NCBI GenBank assembly: GCA_963725655.1
Contig: CAVRYY010000003.1
Span: forward strand, 372,001 to 436,000
Length of the DNA: 64,000 bases
Reading direction: 5' to 3'
From: CAVRXT01 sp963725655
GTDB taxonomy: Bacteria > Acidobacteriota > Terriglobia > Acidiferrales > UBA7541
Below are positions 60,782 through 64,000 of this stretch, in pieces. The notes beneath the pieces were generated by a model. That model made no database searches, was not told where the DNA came from, and saw only the letters and a list, made by a program, of their open reading frames with translations. The translations under genes were made by a program, and so were the position numbers. Position 1 is the first letter of the stretch. Every line of letters starts with the position of its first letter.

Positions 60782-61765
60782 ATGAGACAAATCCAGCTCC
60801 AAGTGCCCGGACAATTTGTCGACCGCCAAGTCTCCCTGCCCATCGCCTCCCCAGGTGAGGCCCTGGTGCGGATTTCGGGGGTGGGTGTCTGTGGAAGCGA
60901 CTTCCACGCATTTGCCGGCAGGCATCCGGCCTATACTTATCCGCGCGTTCTGGGCCACGAACTCTCCGGTGTAGTGATCGACGTCCCTTCAAATCAAAAT
61001 AACATCCGAATAGGCGACCGGTGCGCCATCGAGCCGTACATCAGTTGCGGCGTGTGCCCTCCCTGTGCGGCAGGGCGCACCAACTGCTGCGAACGCCTGC
61101 GCGTCTTTGGAATTCATATTGACGGCGGTATGCAAGGTGTCTTGTCCGTTCCGTTGTCGTTACTCCATAAGTCGGATCGGCTCTCGTTGGACCAACTCGC
61201 ACTGGTTGAAACTTTGGGAGTTGGCGCACATGCCGTAGCGAGAAGCCAGCTTTCCAAGGGAGAAGGCGCGATGGTCATTGGTATTGGGCCAATCGGCCTG
61301 GCCACTGCGCAGTTTGCCCAGGCCGCCGGCGCCGCCGTTCGTGTGCTCGAGAAAAATGAGTGGCGTCGAGCATTCGCGGAACGCCTCGGATTCGAAACGC
61401 TCTCAGAGCCGGACGACAACCTCGCGGACGTAGTATTCGACGCTACCGGGAGTGGAAAATCGATGGGAGCAAGCATTCAGCGCGCGGCACACGGCGGGCG
61501 CGTCGTGTACGTTGGCCTAACCCGCGAGGAGGTCGCCATCGATGATTCGCTTTTTCACCGTCGTGAGCTTACCCTGTACGCGAGCCGCAATAGCTGCGGT
61601 CAGTTTCCTCGCATCATCCGCATGGTTGAGAACCACGAAATAGATACTTCGCATTGGATAACAGATCGCCTAAAATTGATGGATGTGCCCGGCGGATTCC
61701 CGCTCCTCGCGGGCAATCCCAAGGTGATGAAAGCGATAGTCGATGTTGAAGAAGCGGATGCCTAA
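60782..61765 (+). CDS. Zinc-dependent medium-chain alcohol/sugar dehydrogenase, paralogue
   Basis: 327 aa. Catalytic zinc in GVCGSDFHAFAG (about 36) and GHELSG (about 57), structural zinc loop CGVCPPCAAGRTNCC (about 88), and NAD fold GIGPIGLATAQF (about 164). It matches the enzyme at 56477-57493 along its length, so the two arose by duplication and may take different stereoisomers or consecutive steps. It is first in the plus-strand run with the DUF1537 kinase (81-nt gap) and PdxA-like genes, so it likely oxidises the four-carbon acid or its precursor. Confidence 0.9.
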   Translation: MRQIQLQVPGQFVDRQVSLPIASPGEALVRISGVGVCGSDFHAFAGRHPAYTYPRVLGHELSGVVIDVPSNQNNIRIGDRCAIEPYISCGVCPPCAAGRTNCCERLRVFGIHIDGGMQGVLSVPLSLLHKSDRLSLDQLALVETLGVGAHAVARSQLSKGEGAMVIGIGPIGLATAQFAQAAGAAVRVLEKNEWRRAFAERLGFETLSEPDDNLADVVFDATGSGKSMGASIQRAAHGGRVVYVGLTREEVAIDDSLFHRRELTLYASRNSCGQFPRIIRMVENHEIDTSHWITDRLKLMDVPGGFPLLAGNPKVMKAIVDVEEADA

Positions 61766-61846
61766 GAGAGCGCCCTCGGGAATGCTTGCTTCGGGTGGCG
61801 CGTCGCTGCCACCGCACTGGCTGGTAGATTCGCAGGCCAGGAGCCA

Positions 61847-63022
61847 ATGAGCGGCAAAGCAATTCCGCAGTGCATACTGATCGCGGATGATCTTGCCGGC
61901 GCATGCGATACCGGTGTTCAGTTTGTCCTCCGTGGTCTTTCGTGCGACGTACAGACGATATCGGATTCAGGTTTTTCTTTCCCTTTCGCGGATGTGGCCG
62001 CGTTCAACACCGACAGCCGATGCGATAGCGCAGCCGTCGCCCGAGACAAGATTCAAAAGATTTCCAACGATTGCTCCGGCGTCGAACCGCGCGTGCTTTT
62101 GAAGAAAATTGACTCCACTTTGCGCGGCAATGTCGGATGGGAAATTGCCGCGGCGCTGGAATGTTTTCGCCGCGATTACGCTATCGTAGCTCCCGCGGTT
62201 CCGGCGATGCAAAGGATCGTCCGGGGCGGGATGCTCCAATGGAGCGATTGTTCCGGATCGGGCAGCGTGGAAATTCGGAAACTTCTCGAGCATCAAGGCA
62301 TCTCGCGAAAGCACACGGCATCCATATCGATGCGGGCTTCCGATCGATCCGACTTCTCGTCGGCTCTCGGCGCCAGCGTGGCGAACGGCGCCAAAGTGGT
62401 GATTGTGGATTGCGAATCACAGGATGATCTTCACATGCTCGTGGCTGACGCGATCGCATTTACACCAAGCACCCTATGGGTCGGAGCGGCGGGATTAGGT
62501 ATGGCCCTTGCCAATCGAGTGAAACGCCCGGTGCCACCCGCTCTTCGCCCGTCCACGCCAGCCGGTCCGGTTGTTTTTTGCATCGGATCGACTCATTCCG
62601 TCACTTCCATTCAGTGCGAAAAGCTTGCCGCGAACTCGAATTTGTTCGAACTCGCTCCCGTGCCGGACAATATAGAATCGGCTCGCGCCGCAATCAGCGA
62701 AGGCAGGCACTTACTGCTGAGGATCGGCAGAGCGCCAAGCGTGGAGCCATCAATCACCGAATTTTTCGCGGGCTTGCAAGGACTTCCTATCGGTGGACTG
62801 GTGATGACCGGTGGGGACACCGCTTCGATCGTCTGCCGAGCCTTGGGCGTGCGCTCGATTCAGTTACGCGCCGAGATATCAGTGGGATTTCCCTGGGGAA
62901 TTCTCCGTGACGGGATATGGGATGGATTACCGGTAGGGATAAAGTCCGGCGGATTTGGAGATGACCACGTGCTGCTAAGGTCCGCCGAGTTCTTTGCCGA
63001 TCGGCGCGAGGGTGCCCGATGA
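61847..63022 (+). CDS. Four-carbon acid sugar kinase (DUF1537 / OtnK-DtnK family)
   Basis: 391 aa. N-terminal domain motifs: IADDLAGACDTGVQF (about 12), LLKKIDSTLRGNVGWE (about 88) and PAVPAMQRI (about 117). The C-terminal ATP-binding domain has WVGAAGLGMALA (about 213), FCIGSTHSVT (about 243), VMTGGDTASIVCRALG (about 318) and PVGIKSGGFG (about 368). Known members phosphorylate D-threonate, L-threonate, D-erythronate or 3-oxo-tetronates at the 4-hydroxyl. Its ATGA overlap with the PdxA-like gene reproduces the DtnK-PdxA2 pairing of D-threonate catabolism. It is cytoplasmic. Confidence 0.9.
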   Translation: MSGKAIPQCILIADDLAGACDTGVQFVLRGLSCDVQTISDSGFSFPFADVAAFNTDSRCDSAAVARDKIQKISNDCSGVEPRVLLKKIDSTLRGNVGWEIAAALECFRRDYAIVAPAVPAMQRIVRGGMLQWSDCSGSGSVEIRKLLEHQGISRKHTASISMRASDRSDFSSALGASVANGAKVVIVDCESQDDLHMLVADAIAFTPSTLWVGAAGLGMALANRVKRPVPPALRPSTPAGPVVFCIGSTHSVTSIQCEKLAANSNLFELAPVPDNIESARAAISEGRHLLLRIGRAPSVEPSITEFFAGLQGLPIGGLVMTGGDTASIVCRALGVRSIQLRAEISVGFPWGILRDGIWDGLPVGIKSGGFGDDHVLLRSAEFFADRREGAR

Positions 63023-64000
63023 GTGCCGAACTATCCAAGCCCACGATCGCCGTGACGATTGGTGATCCCGCCGGTGTGGGTCCAGAAGTCGCACTAAAAG
63101 CGCTTTCCAACACCACAGTTCAGGCGCTTGCATCTTGGATTGTAGTCGGCGACCGATCCGCGCTGGACAAAGCCGGCGCGACGTGTGGAATCGATGCCTC
63201 CAGCTTGCCGATCACCATTCGCGATCCGCGCATCATCACTTACCCCGATCAGATTCGTTTCGGCAGCCTTAGCGCCAACTGCGGACGCGCCGCCGTGGAA
63301 TACGTTAGGGTCGCGACCGCCTTGTGCATGAATCGGGAAGCCGACGCCATGGTGACCGCGCCTCTAAACAAAGAGGCCGTGGCCATCTCGGGAATGTCTT
63401 TTTCCGGGCATACCGAATACATCGCCGAGCTTTGCGGCGCCACAGAATCACGCATGCTGCTCTCCAGCAAAAAGCTGAGCGTGATCCACGTCACCACTCA
63501 CGTTTCGTTACGCCAGGCTATCGAGTCAACCACTCAGCGAATCCTGCGCACCATTGAACTGGGCAACGAAGCGATGAAATTACTGGGCTTCGATCGCCCG
63601 CGCATTGGCGTTTGTGGCCTGAATCCCCACGCCGGCGAGCACGGGCTGTTCGGCAGTGACGAGGCCGAAAGAATTACTCCGGCAATCGAAGCGGCGCGAA
63701 GCAAAGGGTTGGATGTGCGCGGACCCGACGCGCCAGATACCATCTTCCTTCGAGCGTCGCGCGGGGCTTACGACCTCGTGGTAGCGATGTATCACGACCA
63801 GGGACACATCGCGATGAAATTGATCGATTTTGAAAATACCGTGAATGTCTCGCTCGGACTTCCGATCATTCGCACCTCTGTAGATCACGGCACCGCTTTC
63901 GATATTGCCGGCCAAAACAAAGCGGACCCGCAGAATATGATCGCGGCGCTGACCATGGGTGCCGAGATGGCTGCCAACCGGAAACTCCGCAGCAGCTCTT
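63019..64000 (+). CDS. PdxA-family 4-phospho-acid dehydrogenase, 3' end outside the window
   Basis: 327 complete codons visible; the protein should be a few residues longer. Family motifs: VTIGDPAGVGPEVALKAL (about 12), TAPLNKEAV (about 113), the metal-binding His in SGHTEYIAELCG (about 132), GLNPHAGEHGLFG (about 200), MYHDQGHIAMK (about 257) and TSVDHGTAFDIAG (about 288). In PdxA2-type pathways it oxidises the 4-phosphorylated acid, which decarboxylates to dihydroxyacetone phosphate. Placement after the kinase favours this role over vitamin B6 synthesis. The ATG overlaps the kinase stop (ATGA). Confidence 0.9.
   Translation, partial: MSAELSKPTIAVTIGDPAGVGPEVALKALSNTTVQALASWIVVGDRSALDKAGATCGIDASSLPITIRDPRIITYPDQIRFGSLSANCGRAAVEYVRVATALCMNREADAMVTAPLNKEAVAISGMSFSGHTEYIAELCGATESRMLLSSKKLSVIHVTTHVSLRQAIESTTQRILRTIELGNEAMKLLGFDRPRIGVCGLNPHAGEHGLFGSDEAERITPAIEAARSKGLDVRGPDAPDTIFLRASRGAYDLVVAMYHDQGHIAMKLIDFENTVNVSLGLPIIRTSVDHGTAFDIAGQNKADPQNMIAALTMGAEMAANRKLRSSS

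Noticed and set aside
59946..60992. 348-codon minus-strand frame
   Set aside because: It runs antisense to the aldo/keto reductase, the intergenic repeat and the dehydrogenase start; no family motif and no ribosome-binding site.
1..64000. CRISPR arrays, rRNA genes and prophage structural genes
   Set aside because: No regularly spaced repeats, no rRNA-like stretches and no capsid, tail or terminase motifs were seen.

Overview
The window looks like chromosomal DNA of a soil Acidobacteriota species, most like the Bryobacter/Solibacter group. Evidence for this is two very large Oar-type TonB receptors with an N-terminal carboxypeptidase-regulatory-like domain, many Tat- or Sec-exported hydrolases, several Gfo/Idh/MocA, SDR and FCD-type GntR proteins, and GC-rich coding. 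The taxonomic call is inference from gene content. Almost everything is carbohydrate, hydroxy-acid or nucleoside catabolism, arranged in three blocks.

1-4.1 kb is an unstable left edge. It holds an edge-truncated unknown gene, a TonB-C-like secreted protein, a metallopeptidase gene beheaded by an IS5-family (IS427-like) element with a programmed-frameshift transposase, a frameshifted zinc-ribbon gene and a tRNA-like 3' half.

4.1-30.9 kb is a catabolic island. An 11-gene minus-strand operon (BNR propeller, HpcH/HpaI aldolase, PLP lyase, M81/MlrC, two SDRs, aspartoacylase-like, Gfo/Idh/MocA, RidA, SGNH hydrolase, kelch) faces a second set: Gfo/Idh/MocA, class III aminotransferase, MBL hydrolase, second BNR propeller, DapA/NanA-type aldolase, FCD-GntR regulator, tannase-like esterase, D-2-hydroxyacid dehydrogenase, Na+/solute symporter, FMN hydroxyacid dehydrogenase and TonB receptor. 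Six copies of a 15-bp palindrome, TGTCGRC-N-GTCGACA, lie in its intergenic regions, one of them directly upstream of the GntR gene. They define a self-contained regulon whose substrate I cannot name.

31.2-47.4 kb starts with a katG pseudogene carrying three frameshifts behind a Fur/PerR gene. Then comes a divergent locus around a second FCD-GntR gene and a 35-bp inverted repeat: a LarA-like racemase and a beta-hydroxyacid dehydrogenase on one side; a Tat amidohydrolase, an MFS transporter and five nucleoside-hydrolase-family proteins on the other. Three of the five have a rewritten calcium motif. A degenerate receiver protein and a site-2 protease follow.

47.8-64.0 kb is a polysaccharide/sugar-acid block: TonB receptor, exported L-rhamnose-mutarotase-like protein, beta-helix protein, LamG protein, two paralogous zinc alcohol dehydrogenases, symporter, L-galactose-dehydrogenase-like aldo/keto reductase, DUF1537 four-carbon acid sugar kinase and a PdxA homologue cut by the window end. 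Four related ATTGG-N5-CCAAT sites suggest a second regulon whose regulator lies outside the window.
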